Notes: generated by a model from the sequence alone, not told the origin. Counted from the first letter of the stretch, positions 1-14,200 are shown. The stretch: DNA of 32,500 nucleotides from Glandiceps talaboti (GCF_964340395.1 NC_135559.1:14131259-14163758); one strand, 5' to 3'. A program made the numbers and translations.

Positions 1-399
1 TCATGCTAAGGGTGGAGTGGAGGATATTTGAGGGACACTTTTCATTGCATTTGCAAAAAAACAAATGACGTAAAACTAAGGCGGAAATGACGTAAAGCTC
101 ACCTTGTTTTGCAATGTACTCAATACATGTAAGCATAATGCTAAAGCTATATTTAGCTAATTTCGGATATACTGACTACCTTAATCTTTAATCTCATCTT
201 TTTAAATATATGTGAACGTGTCTCGACGCACATGTACACTGATAAAACGTATGGGCATTATCAAGAATTGTAAGTAACTTCTCTTAAATAGGAAAACTAT
301 CCAAGTATGCTATTTAATACTGGAACAAGGTCAAGAAGTGTAACCTATAGGGATATAGCAAATCTTCCCCAAAATTATGTAATGTATGGCATTAATGAT
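1..399. other. Non-coding, nothing recognised
   Basis: AT-rich. No exon-like frame, RNA gene or repeat family that I recognise. Confidence 0.6.
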
Positions 400-426
400 T
401 GTTGTTGTTGTTGTTGCTGTTGCTGC

Positions 427-472
<46 letters not shown>
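400..472. repeat. (TTG)n microsatellite
   Basis: TTG repeats with a few TGC interruptions near the start. The poly-Cys frame read across it is an artefact. Confidence 0.95.
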
Positions 473-638
473 ACAATATTCTGATATTGTTCATCGTTAA
501 TGAATATTCATTAACATTGGGCCAAATTCAAATAATAAATGGATGTGTATGAGTGAACACAAATAATACCTTGTGACTTAATATTATGATGATGGACATT
601 AAAGCACATATGCAATATATATACGCACAGTTACAGCA

Positions 639-639
<1 letters not shown>

Positions 640-705
<66 letters not shown>
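640..705. repeat. (CA)n microsatellite
   Basis: Uninterrupted CA repeat of about 33 units. Confidence 0.95.
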
Positions 706-707
<2 letters not shown>

Positions 708-1214
708 TACAGCAATATATAACATCAATGTAAGTTGTAGGTTGTACAATAACGCAATCAATACAAATGCACATTCACCAAGTAACATAACACAGAGGTG
801 GGATTACACAGCCGTGATCTACCATTATGTTGCTTCCTCCTTCAATGACTGACACACAGCTGTTTGACTATGTCAATAATAATAGCACTTCTTGTGGACC
901 TTTCAGTGTGATGCTGTTTCCCATACTTGAGGGCAATTATAGACAGCGTAATATCACCGTACGACGATCCTATCATCAGCGGTACACTAGTGTAACCGAC
1001 AGTACGCTTGAAAAAAAACCCTAGATATATTAAAGTATCATACATTGAAGTATCAAGTAGAGGTATTGATGGAGAATCCACTTGTGGGGGAAGGACCCTT
1101 TAACAAATAATATTCAGATAAGAGAATCATATCGCGTGTATAATAGATGCATTCTTAATAGTCAAAACCGCATTTTTACTATTTCAAAACGTGAGAGAGA
1201 GAGAGAGAGAGAGA

Positions 1215-1249
<35 letters not shown>

Positions 1250-3053
1250 ACTGACCTGTACTACATTTTGTAAAATAACATTCACTTATATATAGTCGTG
1301 TAACTTTTAGAACGCGTTGAAAGTAAGCCCGAATTATATCAACATGTCCATTAAGACAGACATAACTAAGCTTGTAACTAACAGAGAAACATTATCAATA
1401 ACAACACAGGAAATTTAGACATTTCAGGTGAGAAATAATTTAATTACTTTCCATTTCAGCGTACGAGTAATGTAATTGCATAACGAAGACATGTCTATAA
1501 TGTGACACACTTCAAAGCCAGCGTCTCTGTTATCGTACACAGCGAGATCTTAATGTCATATCAAAACGAACGGATACGACGTCGAATAGCCCAAGCTAAA
1601 GTGCTTTGATTTGCCGCATCCCTTTTAGGTTTATTTATGAATGTATAATCACATTAAATATACTTGAATACACTTCTTATTTTATATTACCTAATGAACG
1701 CTACAAGAAAGTATCATGAGATTGTAAATAGTATCATTAATGTATATCCTGAATGTTTTCTCTTCGAATATTTACTTACAACTGCAATCTCGCAAACTAA
1801 GCTGTCCAGGGATAAAACACAGAAATGTGAATTTCCAATTTCTTCCCATTTATATAAATTCTAAGTTTCTGTCATATTTATATCTATCATCAAATAATAT
1901 CAACTTAACCAGTGCATATATTTATGTATCGTCAAATTATTTTAATCTTAAGTTCTTAAAACATTTGATACCCAATTTCTACATAAATCTCTCGCCATGA
2001 AGAAAATTCCATTAAGCATAAATGTTACTCTTAAGTAATACACTATAGTCTAATTGTTTTAAATATATCCAGTGACATAAAATAGTTTCATTTATCATTA
2101 TGATATTTATTCCTATAGTGTTTTGTCTGTCGCGCTTGAATGTTGAGGCTAACTTAAGAACAAAAAGAAGCTCCTAACATTGATAAATTCCCATAATGCC
2201 TCACCCCCGGGAACAGTAGGCCTCTTCTAAGCCAGTTTAGTATAGCACGATTTCACATAGGTCATGCTATGCAGGATCGGCGAAAACGACATTTCTAGAA
2301 ATTCAGCGCGAAGATAAAAAAGTTGTTTTTATATATTTTCGTGGTGAAGCATCCGATTTCATAATGCAAGGATAAAGAGTCGAATTGTCAACGAAACACT
2401 GAAAGGCAGTGTATTAGCTACACTACAAAAATGAGAGGAAATTAAGAGGAGGTATGAATAATGTTCTTAAATTGAAATTAAAATTACTCGTTATTTTGCT
2501 GTCATGGACTTCCTAGATATGTCAAAAGAATCTAATTTAAATACAATGTTTATCCAAAATACATGGAAATTAAAATAAAACTGTAAAATCGTGACTTCAA
2601 GTCTTTGCAAAATTTGCTTCAGAAAAGTAATGAAAAGAATTATGTTTTTGTGAAGATTTTGGCATTTCTTTCATTCAGGAGCCTTATTTTTTGTTGTACT
2701 GTCGTGAGTGACCAAAGTAATTATGACTGCTTCAGTATGGTTCGGAATAAATTATCTCCGGGCTTAGTGTATCCATTTATTGTTATGCTCACGTCGTTAG
2801 TGTAGATTTTGATATTTAGGATAGCTTTCTGTATGGTTAGAATGACATTCTTCTGTCATGGTTTATACATTGTGTGTCACTACTACATCTGTTTTGTAAG
2901 TTGGTCGTGATACAAATCTTTAGAATCATAAATATAGTAAAACTTTGGACAATGTTTCCAAAAAAAATCTCGAAAATAAAATTCCTGGTCCAAACAACGT
3001 TGAAAAAACGTTGACAAATAGCTGACGTTTCGTGATTAATCTTTCATTCAGAG

Positions 3054-3055
<2 letters not shown>
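706..3055. other. Non-coding, nothing recognised except the (GA)n(GT)n tract
   Basis: Open frames up to about 86 codons show no motif and no splice or paralogue support. Confidence 0.6.
1193..1248. repeat. (GA)n(GT)n compound microsatellite
   Basis: GA tract followed directly by TATGT and a GT tract. Confidence 0.95.
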
Positions 3056-3148
<93 letters not shown>

Positions 3149-3156
3149 ATATATAC

Positions 3157-3209
<53 letters not shown>
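3056..3209. repeat. (CA)n(TA)n(GA)n compound microsatellite
   Basis: CA to 3146, then TA, then GA to 3209, ending just before the left arm of foldback element A. Confidence 0.95.
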
Positions 3210-3211
3210 CT

Positions 3212-3342
3212 TAATTCAAAAGAATAAAGATCTAATAAGTCGTTACTCAGAGTTTCACGCTTCGAACGATCTTCAGACAACAGGTCGCTCGAAGCGTGAA
3301 ACTCTGAGTAACGACTTATTAAATCCTTATTCTTTTGAATTA
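3212..3342. repeat. Foldback hairpin element A
   Basis: Arms 3212-3272 and 3282-3342 are inverted copies of about 61 bases with about 4 mismatches. The left side abuts (CA)n(TA)n(GA)n, and a (TA)n tract starts about 40 bases to the right. On the minus strand it reads CTGAAGA (3276-3270), a 4-bp stem, then GAAAC (3256-3252), which resembles a hammerhead ribozyme core. It shares its centre with the hairpin at 18419-18558. Confidence 0.8.
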
Positions 3343-3380
3343 TAATGCTCTGCTACTAATATTTGCATCGAACACTTACA

Positions 3381-3383
<3 letters not shown>

Positions 3384-3459
<76 letters not shown>
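3384..3459. repeat. (TA)n(TG)n microsatellite
   Basis: Long TA run ending in a short TG run, about 40 bases to the right of foldback element A. Confidence 0.95.
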
Positions 3460-5492
3460 AATTATCACTAATACCTCAACTGTTGCGTGTCACAATATGC
3501 TCTCCGAAAAAGTGGCGAATGTGTGATATAAACACTGTGATAAGGCGAATATAGCTGCCACTGAGGGCAGCGATAGATTGTAGAATATCAATGGTGTGAT
3601 GTCCGTGTGTAAACAGTCACGAAAGTGACGCGGACTATTTACTCGATTACTCACTTGGTCAACAAATAATCAATTTGTAAGATACTGACTGGTTTGATCG
3701 CCAGGCAATTACACATGCTTCAATATTAAAGTACAAATAGATGTCGAAAATAAGAACTCATACCACTAAACAAATTATTCAAGTTATAATTTGTATTTCT
3801 GAAGACGCATGGAAATTACCTGAAATGTTTTTATACATTCAATCTAACGAGAAGTGAAGCACATGATGTAACAGTATGTGACTACATTTTCATATCAAGG
3901 GGATTAGATGTGTAGGAAAGAGAACTCCGTTTTATAATTTAACTCTCATTAAGGTTGAACATTAAGCTAAACTCAATTTCTATTTACGACCGTAGTTTAC
4001 CTTTCTTTAACCTTTATCTCAACTCAATAAAACTCCCCACAAAACTCAGAAGCCGCGTTATCCACTATCCAATGGTTAGCAATAAATACACGAGTAAGAG
4101 GTTCATCGTCTTAGGCAGTGAGAGACCGACACGACTCTCCACTCTGATGCATTAATCTATTGGTGATAAAAACTATATTTGACGTACATGCAACACGATA
4201 TCGTGCCACTGTGTGAACTGACTGGTTGCAACACATACTAATGGGTTTGATACAATGCATATTGCGCCAACTCTATACACAATTCGTGAACAAAACATTA
4301 AAGTGACGATTTGTGTGCCGCATGTCACTGCTACTGTCTGCATATATGCAATGCCTTTAGGGCTAGGGTCAGACTTGGGATTAGCGTCCGCGTGAAAGGG
4401 GTAACTTTTAAAAATTTAATACCAACGGCCCAGTATATTTAAAACTTAAAACCAGATTTTTCTTTCTTTCGGTTGGCTGATTAATAAATCTGAATTTTCT
4501 CCCACGATTATCTGTAACTGTAACCACGATTGTCTTTCTTGCTAGGCAGGGTTTCAAAATCATAATATAACCTTTGTCAGAATACACCAGACATATGGAA
4601 AAACGTCACATTTACTCTTAAAATGTGGATTGACAACACTTTGGGTTTTGAGGTCTGCGCGGAGCCTCTCCTTATGTTTGTCCATGGACATACCCCGGAG
4701 TTTAGGGTTTAACACAATTCAGCACAAAAAGAGCAAGAGACTTAATTGGAATAAAGTAATAAAAATATATTATTTTCATATTTTGAGGAGATTTATTAGT
4801 GAAATGAAAGGTTTCAGAGCGTTTTTATTGTGATACTAATGCCAAAATTTACAGGAACAATTAACTTCCTCTTCTTTTACAGACCGAGACTAACGGACTT
4901 AAAAGAAAAGAGACTGTTTTGTTTTAACAAGATTCTATCAGTATAATCAATCAAGGTTTGTTATTGGACTGAACACCATTTCGACAGTCTTATCAATTTA
5001 TATGCTCTACGTGCACTAAAGCATCGTTAGGAATATGTATCAGGGATATAAGCATATATCCTGCGGTCATAAGGTAGAGCACGGTCTTTCAAATGCCATT
5101 TAACTTGCGAGAAATCAGCCTCGATAATAGCAATGCGGAAGCCAGTCTTAACATTGAATTACGGTTCGATATCGAGCGTTGATTTTGCTTGGAGATGTTT
5201 ACATCGCAGGATGTATCACGTCAAAGCTCGAAATAGTGTAAATTGTATTATGTATATACGCACACTGCGTTTTACCTACCACTGTAGTAATAACATGTGG
5301 TATTTCTAGGCCTACAGCGGCTTGATGAATTGATGATAAGCTACCCTTTGAGTGGCTCTACACAATGTAAAACTATAAAAGAATATTGGATAGTGATATA
5401 GTGATTTTGTCTTTCTTTTCGGTTTTCCTTATAAGTCCATTAATACCGAAATTTAACGACTTACATGTAAATTGTTACTTGCAATATTGACT

Positions 5493-5541
5493 GACTGACT
5501 GTCTGTCTATATGTCTGTCTGTTTGTTTGTTTGTCTGTCTG
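5493..5541. repeat. Imperfect (TCTG)n/(TTTG)n tetranucleotide repeat
   Basis: Short interrupted array of CTGT and TTGT units. Confidence 0.8.
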
Positions 5542-6827
5542 CTTTCATGAAAAATAAACAAGTACTTTAGTAAAATATTAGTTTTAGATAGAATTAATGA
5601 CAACTATGATATATAGACGAACGAGAGAAAATGGATATCATTCAAAAGTAAACGTTCTACTCTAGCCAACCCATTAAAACATTATCATAAATTGCACAAT
5701 TGAACTAGATGTTGTCATTAAAGTTTGTTGAAAAAAAGTATACGTAGTGATGGCTGAGTCCATTAAAAACCGAGGACAAAGTACTCTTAGCAAGGTCTAT
5801 TATTAAAGGTCTTGATGAGATTACGAGAAATAAATGTTTTGCCGGAACGAACGGTGTGGTTCGAGTTGGTATCTTACCAAAGGCGTTTCCGTTTTCTATA
5901 GAAATGATCAGGCATGTAATAAATTTAATGCTAGCCATTAAAAAGAATAAACCACGACATATTTTAAATGGAAAGGTTAATATAACATTCTATACAGCGT
6001 CTTGCTAAGACTACTGTATTGTTGACTTCCTTTAGATCTTCAAAACCTTCGGATGTTACGAATCCCAGGTTCCTCGTTTCGTTCTTCCTCGATAGGACGT
6101 GACACTTGGGAATTTACTAAAGAGACGCTGGTAATAGAGGATTGAGTATTGTCTATTAATATCCCCCAACGCACAGTACTTAGTCATATTTGAAAATCCC
6201 TAACCTTTGATTAGGAGTCTTGAGTTTGTGTTTAACATTTGTGTGTCATGTTTCTCAATGCGCACGAACTGAACATAAGGGGAACATGGACTTCAAAATG
6301 TTGGACTACAAAATGTAGCACTGAAGTGAAAAGCTAGGTGAAGATTTGAACCACTTTTTTAAAATCAATTTTCGGTCGGAGATTCTATAATCAAATGTCC
6401 GTTTTAGGAGCAAATTGACATTTTCACTCCAGGGATAGTATTCATCTAATTTACTGCAATATTACACAGCATTATTTAAAAGCCTAACCTGGTTGAATAT
6501 TTTATACTGGTTTATCTGCTGATGTGCAATACCTACCGTTACTTCAGGTACATTGCAATATATTATGTTTATCCCTCTCAACGTGAAATAAAGCTCCACA
6601 GTTTTGTTAAAGATTACTTGTGCACAGGAGTACTTGGTGCATAACCATACCGTTAGCCGCGTTGATTTTCCCTGCCTGTATCCACTAAAACCTAAAGTTT
6701 GCCATTTATTGGTACTCGGATGTGTAAAGAACATTTAAGACAGTTAAGATCACAGATAATATATATTTAAATATACAACCGTGTACAAAGAGTTCAGACA
6801 TTAGTGCAAACGAAAAAGCTCAATTAG

Positions 6828-6893
<66 letters not shown>
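6828..6893. repeat. (GAT)n microsatellite, first of a pair
   Basis: Pure trinucleotide run. A second array of the same unit and phase starts 85 bases later. Confidence 0.95.
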
Positions 6894-6894
<1 letters not shown>

Positions 6895-6977
6895 GTTATT
6901 CATTTTATTTTCACCAAAAAGGATGACAGAACTTAGACTGGGAAAGTGTACATGACAAAAAAACATAATTTGAAAAC

Positions 6978-7051
<74 letters not shown>
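6978..7051. repeat. (GAT)n microsatellite, second of a pair
   Basis: Pure trinucleotide run, same orientation as the array at 6828-6893. Confidence 0.95.
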
Positions 7052-8631
7052 CGAATTGAAATGTATTAATTTAGTAACATTTGTACTAGCTGTAAGTAGA
7101 AAGTTTTTTTTTTAAATGTTTTTTTTAATAGGTACACTAATTTACTCGAAATATCGTACATCGTGTACATCATTGCATCACCAGTGGTTACACGTATTTT
7201 TGCAGCTTTACACACGATAAATCAAATCAAATTGATTATCTGGGTCCGCACCCAAAACTCAGCGCCCTCAATGGTACAATTATGACCTGTTTTTGTACTG
7301 CTTATATGAATTATATGAATAATATCAACCAATGATTAACAATGTTTAATTATTGGTATTTTAACAATTTTCAGTGAATAGATTGTGGTTGTTCGATCAA
7401 AGAACGATCAAATGATCAAAAAAACTCCAATTGATATGTTTTTCCTTGTCGTCTCAATTATATAACACTCCGTTCAATCCCTTAGTTATGTGTGTCACTC
7501 AATCATCTTGTGACAATGAGTAATTGGCCAATGTTAGTAAATATATACATTTGATTATTTGATGAGAAACATGGCCCGGTTGCAGCCAATGCAGGTTTAA
7601 GGTGAATTTCTGCCATCAATTTGGAACTACATACGTTTTCAAGAAGCAACCTCTCAAAACAACACGTTCTTATTTGCTCAATTAAAAAGCAGTAAGTAGA
7701 AAATCATGTGACGCATGCACGTAGGCGTATAATTTTATAAAGTTGAACGACCAAATAATATGAAACACTGGGCATGCGTACTGGTAAAGCATAAAATACT
7801 ATACAATTCATGTTTACTAAGGTTAAAATGAATACGACGGTGTACTACATACCCACCATTAAACTAACTTAAAAAATGCGAAAGGCTTTCAAGGCTGAAT
7901 AAAACATTCTTAAATTGTAGAGTTTACATTTACGAACCATATGCATGTATTGCAACGGCTCATTGGATATTAATGAACTTTTCTAGAGCTACAAAAACCA
8001 ATATTCACTGTATAATGCATATCATTAATATGACGTAACTCGTATGTTTAAAGTAAACTGTACGCCAAAAAACACGGAAACTGTCCGGCAAAATATTAGA
8101 CAGATAGAGACAAATAAATGCACAATCATAACGTCCCTGTTAGTTTGTCTGTAACGTTGTTCACGTCAGGCATAAAACCTCAAATGGTAACCGTGCATCA
8201 AATTTGCATATACAATTTGTACTGTCTCCTTAAAACCATTCTTGAACTTATTCTAAAAAGAGCAAACTGACTATTTTAATATACTATCAAAATATGCAAA
8301 GCAGTCAAAATCTAAGAAAGGAATTTTATTAAATATCTTAAATGATCTTAAATTACTAAATTATACGAAAGATTCGATGCAGTAATATGTAGAATTTATT
8401 GTTTCTGTCACAAAAGGACATAAATGCAATTTAGATTGCATCAATACACGTGTATGACTGCAGAAGGGAAGGGGTAATACAACATATACCTTGATATAGT
8501 AACATCGGAATAGTTGAGAAGCTCATATTGACCATGGGCAATATACAGGCGGAAAGAAAGAAGTCCCTGTCATTATTATTTGAAAGATGTTCTCGGATTT
8601 TGACATTCTTAGCAGATGAATATCTTATAAA

Positions 8632-8810
<179 letters not shown>

Positions 8811-10204
8811 ATCATGTAAACGTTCAATCAACATGCAATGAAAATGTTGCAATACGGGTTTTATTAGCCTTTTACGCCTTCGGATCTTGACATCTCCCTC
8901 GCTCCTCACGTTAGGCAGATCACAGTCCTGTCCTAGTGCGCAAACTCCCATATTAAGGCAGCAAAATATAATGCACCTGTTGATCACGATGAATATCAGG
9001 CATTAACCTTACTTAGAATAAATTTCAGGTCAATGCCTTCACTGTCCCACAGTTCACCTTGAAATGCGGATGTAGGTTTACATTACCTCAACACTGGCAT
9101 TTACTTAGCTGTCATATTCTCCATTAGCACAAATAAGAACGGCTTTATAAAAATTCCAATAAGGATGTCCTGTCTTGAAAGACTTAAGTTTTCTTTATCT
9201 TGGTATCACATTGAAAGTGACGTTTACTTAAAACACAGTCATGGAGGTTGGGATGTAATAAACAAAATGTTGTATGAACTTAATCCTCAATACATAAGTT
9301 TGTATTAAATGATATCGTTAACCGCAGGTAACCATCTTACGAGTAGTTATTTATTCACTTGCGTTGATACTTGACGATGGCTATCATTAGTGATATCCGA
9401 TGGCTCTAGGTTATTTCCGGTAAAGATACTAAGATAAAATACGTTTTTTTTTATGAAAGACCTAAGGTGAACGAGAATAGAGTAGACAATAATTGACTAC
9501 ATAGTGTAGGGCCTTTCATTTATATAGTGGACAGGTTTGCTTGGTTGAGTTTTTAGTTTGACTTGAAATGAACCAATCAAGGTATGTTTACACTTTGTTC
9601 TTGACAGTGTTCAAATTGGTCCTTAACTTACGTATAGTGGTAAAGAATGCCGGTCATTTTTAAAGATTTTGTATACCACTTTGATACATTTTCAGTTCTT
9701 TCTACGAGGTAATAAGCTTATTACTTGCGATGTGTCTTCTATTCTTAGTGTGTTATTATCTGCAAAGCCCCACTATGCACGTTCTGATAGTTTCCTTCAA
9801 TTCCTATGCGTAGTCGGTTTCCTTTAGCTAATATATTAAATAACATGTTCACCTTATACGCACTTATCTTCTGAGTACATCTTTTACGTCACTATTGCTC
9901 TAACGTAAAACCTTTCAAAGTAGCAGCAGCGGATAGAATAACCATTTTCATGTAATACCGTCAACGAGAATTGTTACACATTGAGAAATATTGGTCCAGC
10001 TGCAAAAACTAAAGTTGTGTCATAATGAGATGTACCTGCCACTTTTAAGTGCAATGTTTACAAGTGAACGTAGTTTATTGAGGATCGATAACATAGCGTT
10101 TGTAATGAATGCAAATGGGGCTTCACCTTAATCTAGTGTCTTGTTTGGAAATGCTATAATATACAATTGAAAGTAAAAAATATTTTGATTCAAAATATTA
10201 CAAA

Positions 10205-10206
<2 letters not shown>

Positions 10207-10280
<74 letters not shown>
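10207..10280. repeat. (CT)n microsatellite
   Basis: Uninterrupted CT repeat of about 36 units. Confidence 0.95.
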
Positions 10281-10283
<3 letters not shown>

Positions 10284-11372
10284 ATTATTGAATTTTTCTC
10301 TTAGCAAATGCGATAAATTTTACATCATAGTCTTCAAGTTTTGGTTATTTTTTCCATCCAAAACTTACACTTTACAAGTGAAAATATTGCAAAACAATAA
10401 TGGTTATTCAAGGTTTTTGAAATGTTGTATTTTTTCAGCTAAATATAAAGAAAAAAGTGTATGAACATAAAAAAAATATAGATCTGAATGCCGAGGATGT
10501 AATGTTGTGCACTAGCTTCAAGTATTGCTGTCACATGTTCCAATCAAGATACGTATGTCATTTATATAACTTTCCATGACCTTTGCTTAATTTGACCTTT
10601 TACATTCACTTTTATTGAGGTTTTCGATCCAGTGATGTGAATCTATATCAACCATACATGTAGTGAATTCTATATTTTGAAATTCATCAACTTTCGAGAT
10701 TCTTTATTCATAACAAATTGAACCCACTACATGCCTATTTGATTGACAGGTAATTGCATTATTCAAGAATCATAGCTTCTACTTCAATTTTCTCTAATAG
10801 GTTTATTCAAACTCAGTAATCATTTATAAAGAGTAATATTTACTCTCATAATTTTACTTCATATTGGCGAACTGTTACTTTGATGAAAATTGATGAAAAT
10901 TTACGGGGGGGTTCGATCATCACAGGCAACCGTATACACACTTCACTCAATCAATTAACTTTATGTAAGAGATGAGCGACAGCTTGCCCCGTAACCTCAG
11001 ATGTGTTAACCTTTTTTGAAAGTTATGTCAATGAGCAGTTCGTAATTCTGTATAATACTGTTGCTTTTACTTTTTTAATGGAAATGGTTATCGCATCGTA
11101 TCTCCAATTTTCTACTTTTTCAAAATTAACTAATCTGGAATGAATTTTAAAGAGATAAATCAATAATGTCTGTCGCAATACGTTATTTTGTTACTATTAT
11201 TTGTTTTTCTATACTTCCCAAAATTATGTGTAATCCAAAAGCAATCAACTCCTGTAGATATACAATAATCAAATGATTTTCTGTTATTTCGTGTGTAGTT
11301 TTCTGTAATTTTGCTGTTCAAGGTGTGTTTGTATCCGGTGAAGAAAATACATGTAGCTGATATTAGCGCACA

Positions 11373-11445
11373 TAGTTTACCAGATAGAACGTATGTATGT
11401 ATGTATGTATGTATGTATGTATGTATGTAGTTTACCAGATAGAAC
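11373..11445. repeat. (TATG)n array between two 18-bp direct repeats
   Basis: TAGTTTACCAGATAGAAC occurs at 11373-11390 and again exactly at 11428-11445. Only (GTAT)n lies between the copies. Confidence 0.85.
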
Positions 11446-12137
11446 ATTAGCAACTATATAACATACAAAACAACATTTCGGAATGTGTTAATAACATGGC
11501 TACAGTGAGTTGAGTTTTTAGCTTCACATTATTGTTAGTATGTCTATTACTAAAAACGAGTCATGATTTGGAGTATTTTTTTTAAAAATTCGCTACAGTT
11601 TCTAATGATTTGCTAGTTTTACTTTGAAATCAGTTTAGAGAATCATTGCTAAAGCATGGAATTAAGCGAATATGAAAAAAAATATTTTAAAAAATAAAGT
11701 AAAAAACCTACCTACCCCAACTATTCTAAAATTGAGCGTAATCGGAACCACAAATTTGTTAGGTGTAAGATACACTTATGATTGAGTTTTAGTCTCTGCC
11801 AACTCATTGTCATTTCACTACATGAGGACAGAGTGAAAAGTATAACATTGTGGCGTTTTTCAGCATCACATGACGTTCTTTTTTTATTTCATCATTATCA
11901 GTTGCAGACAGTTTCATTTATATCAACTATAGTTGGTTCCCAGCGACAACAAATGTACAAAATTTGGATTTTATTGTCTATTCTATTCTATTCTAAGTAT
12001 ACACCGCTTTAGATTTCTCAAATTATGAAAATGATATTCTACAATATTGTGTATGCATATTAGAATTCTCACAATGGTTAGCATGTGAGAAGAGGATAAT
12101 GTGGGGTGAAGGGGAGAATGCCAATACATCAAGACAA

Positions 12138-12179
<42 letters not shown>

Positions 12180-12360
12180 TTGTTTGTTTGCATGTTTGAG
12201 TGTACCTGTATGTTCGTCCGCATGCCTGTGTGTGTCCCTGTGTGTCAGTATGTTACTCTGTATGTATGTATGTATGTATGTATGTATGTATGTATGTATG
12301 TATGTATGTATGTATGTATGTATGTATGTATGCATGCATGCATGTATGTATGTGTGTGTG
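12138..12360. repeat. (TCTG)n, (TTTG)n and (TATG)n compound microsatellite
   Basis: TCTG then TTTG units to about 12190, a degenerate stretch, then (TATG)n from about 12259 with TGCA variants at its end. It abuts the LINE fragment at 12389. Confidence 0.93.
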
Positions 12361-12388
12361 CGCGCGTGTACGTGCGTGTATGTGTGCA

Positions 12389-12820
12389 TTCTATGGTAAA
12401 CAGTCAATGACATACACAGGTGCAGTTACATGGAATTCAATACAGCACAGCACAAGAAATGAACCACGAAGGCAGCGATTCAAGTCATCACTATGTAAAG
12501 ATTTACTTAAAGAATATGCAATATAACATTGTACAGTTCTAATGTAATATATGTCTTCTTTTCATTATGACACTCGTATATATAGGGGTGGTGGTGAGGG
12601 GAGGGGGTTAAAGGTAGAGCTACTTTTTGTATATTTATTTGCACTCTAAACTTGTACCATTATTTACTTTGGCCAGGGGTCAGACACGATTAGCATAGCT
12701 ATTTTCTGACTCCTGTTATCCGATCTAGTTTGCTTTTCCTGTGTTTACGTTTGTATTGTACTTATTTTTGATCGGGTAATAAAATATATATCATATCATA
12801 TCATATCATATCATATCATG
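12389..12820 (+). mobile_element. LINE 3' end (reverse transcriptase tail plus 3' UTR) with (ATATC)n tail
   Basis: The frame ending TAA at 12524-12526 reads YGKQSMTYTGAVTWNSI..., then QRFKSSLCKDLLKEY. This fits the extreme C-terminus of non-LTR retrotransposon ORF2 (G-A-x-x-W-N-S followed by F-K-x-x-L). About 260 bases of UTR follow, with AATAAAATATAT just before a pentanucleotide (ATATC)n tail. The 5' side stops in a (TATG)n tract, so the copy is 5'-truncated. Family not assigned. Confidence 0.65.
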
Positions 12821-12900
12821 TATGTATGTATGTATGTATGTATGTATGTATGTATGTATGTATGTATGTATGTATGTATGTGTGTATACGTATATGTATG
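12788..12900. repeat. (ATATC)n LINE tail passing into (ATGT)n
   Basis: The pentanucleotide tail of the LINE is followed at once by a long tetranucleotide array. Confidence 0.93.
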
Positions 12901-13863
12901 TGTATGTTCCGTTTATGCATTATTAGTTACTAAAACGTGTTTTAATTAAAATAAAACGATTACCTAACCAATCGTTTTCTGTATCCATACCTCGCTACCA
13001 CTGCCACAAAGGAGTGAAAAGACTTGTAAGATTATGTCTACTTTGTACATGATGATTTTATTAACTATGTCTGACATATAACGTTATTTCAATAAATCTA
13101 TTTATTGTGATGACAGAATGTACTTGGCGTATCAATGTGATCGATATCCTATTGTCAATAACTAATTTAGACTTATCGGAAAACTAGATCTCACTCTATC
13201 TTTTACATATTCTTCAATAAAAAATATCAACTAGAATAAATATCGACTTCCAGTTTCGTATATTGCAATAGAATCCGAAAAATGTCTCTCCCATCAGCAT
13301 CGACTTGCGGAAAACTCGCATTATATGCATGCCTGTGTTTGCGCCCCCTATCAACAAGGCTTTCGTAAGATCATTCATGCAGTATTGAAATCCTGTCAAG
13401 ACCGTGTGTGCTTGCGCCATCTATTGACTAAATGCACCCTATAACTTCCTTTCTATCACCGTATTTGGTTTTTGTGACTGAAATTCGCAGAAAGAGGAGA
13501 ACCCATTCATCTGTCGTGTATGACTTCTCCATTACTAGTAGTCCTCCGTTCCAACACGTCTTACTTCGCCCTCTTGAAATAAATAATAGTTGTAATTGTA
13601 AATATATCGTAATTAACCTCCTCCCCCCTCCTCCACTCTGAGCGTAAGTAAACTTTAAGTGACAGTGCATTGCGAATATGTTGTTAAAATTGCAAAGGGA
13701 AAATGAAATACTGTAGGGGTTTATACACTTCTTTCGCAGATTGAAGAGTTGGTCTGATTTATAGTGATATCATAATAGTAACTACATCATAACCCATAGT
13801 TTGATGTTGACTATTCTGATAACCTAATTGAACATTTCAAATGCCAATTAAACAGTGTTATCA
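12901..13863. other. Non-coding, nothing recognised
   Basis: Overlapping frames on both strands at 13214-13670 have no motif. AT-rich with short C-rich runs. Confidence 0.55.
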
Positions 13864-13871
13864 AAATTTAC

Positions 13872-14200
13872 GGTAGTTTCGGTTACACAGCCTCTCGCCG
13901 CTGGGGGCTCTGCTTACGAAACCACCCCAAACGACAGTCTGGGGAAACCACGTTCCAACTACCCCGCGACGGAAGTCAAACAGTACATTTCTTCCAAGCA
14001 TAAAAAATGGGCTTACGAGGCCTATATGTTGTAGCGAGGGTACCCAAATCGTTCAGCCTGTAATGTTGGAGGGTGAAGTACTCCCCATGATGCACTGCTT
14101 CAGAGGCTACTTCCTGCGTAGGCGAGTTGAAATCCCCCTCCCCCACACGCTCGTTTAGGGTGGTCTCGTAGGCAGCGGCGAGAGCTGGGTAACCGAGACT
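13872..14200. mobile_element. Non-autonomous inverted-repeat DNA transposon (MITE-like) with 8-bp candidate TSD
   Basis: The ends are AGTTTCGGTTACACAGC... on the left and ...GCTGGGTAACCGAGACT on the right. Inverted, they match over about 28 bases, and more loosely over about 80 bases (CGCCGCTG, TACGA.ACCACCC.AAACGA). AAATTTAC occurs just outside both ends (13864-13871 and 14201-14208), a likely 8-bp target duplication as in hAT- or P-type elements. No coding frame. Much richer in GC than its surroundings. Confidence 0.72.

Noticed and set aside
5705-5938. 77-codon minus-strand frame
   Set aside because: No recognisable motif, no splice-compatible neighbours and ordinary AT-rich composition; chance open frame is most likely.
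13214-13670. Overlapping frames on both strands near 13.2-13.7 kb
   Set aside because: No domain or paralogue, and frames oppose each other on both strands.
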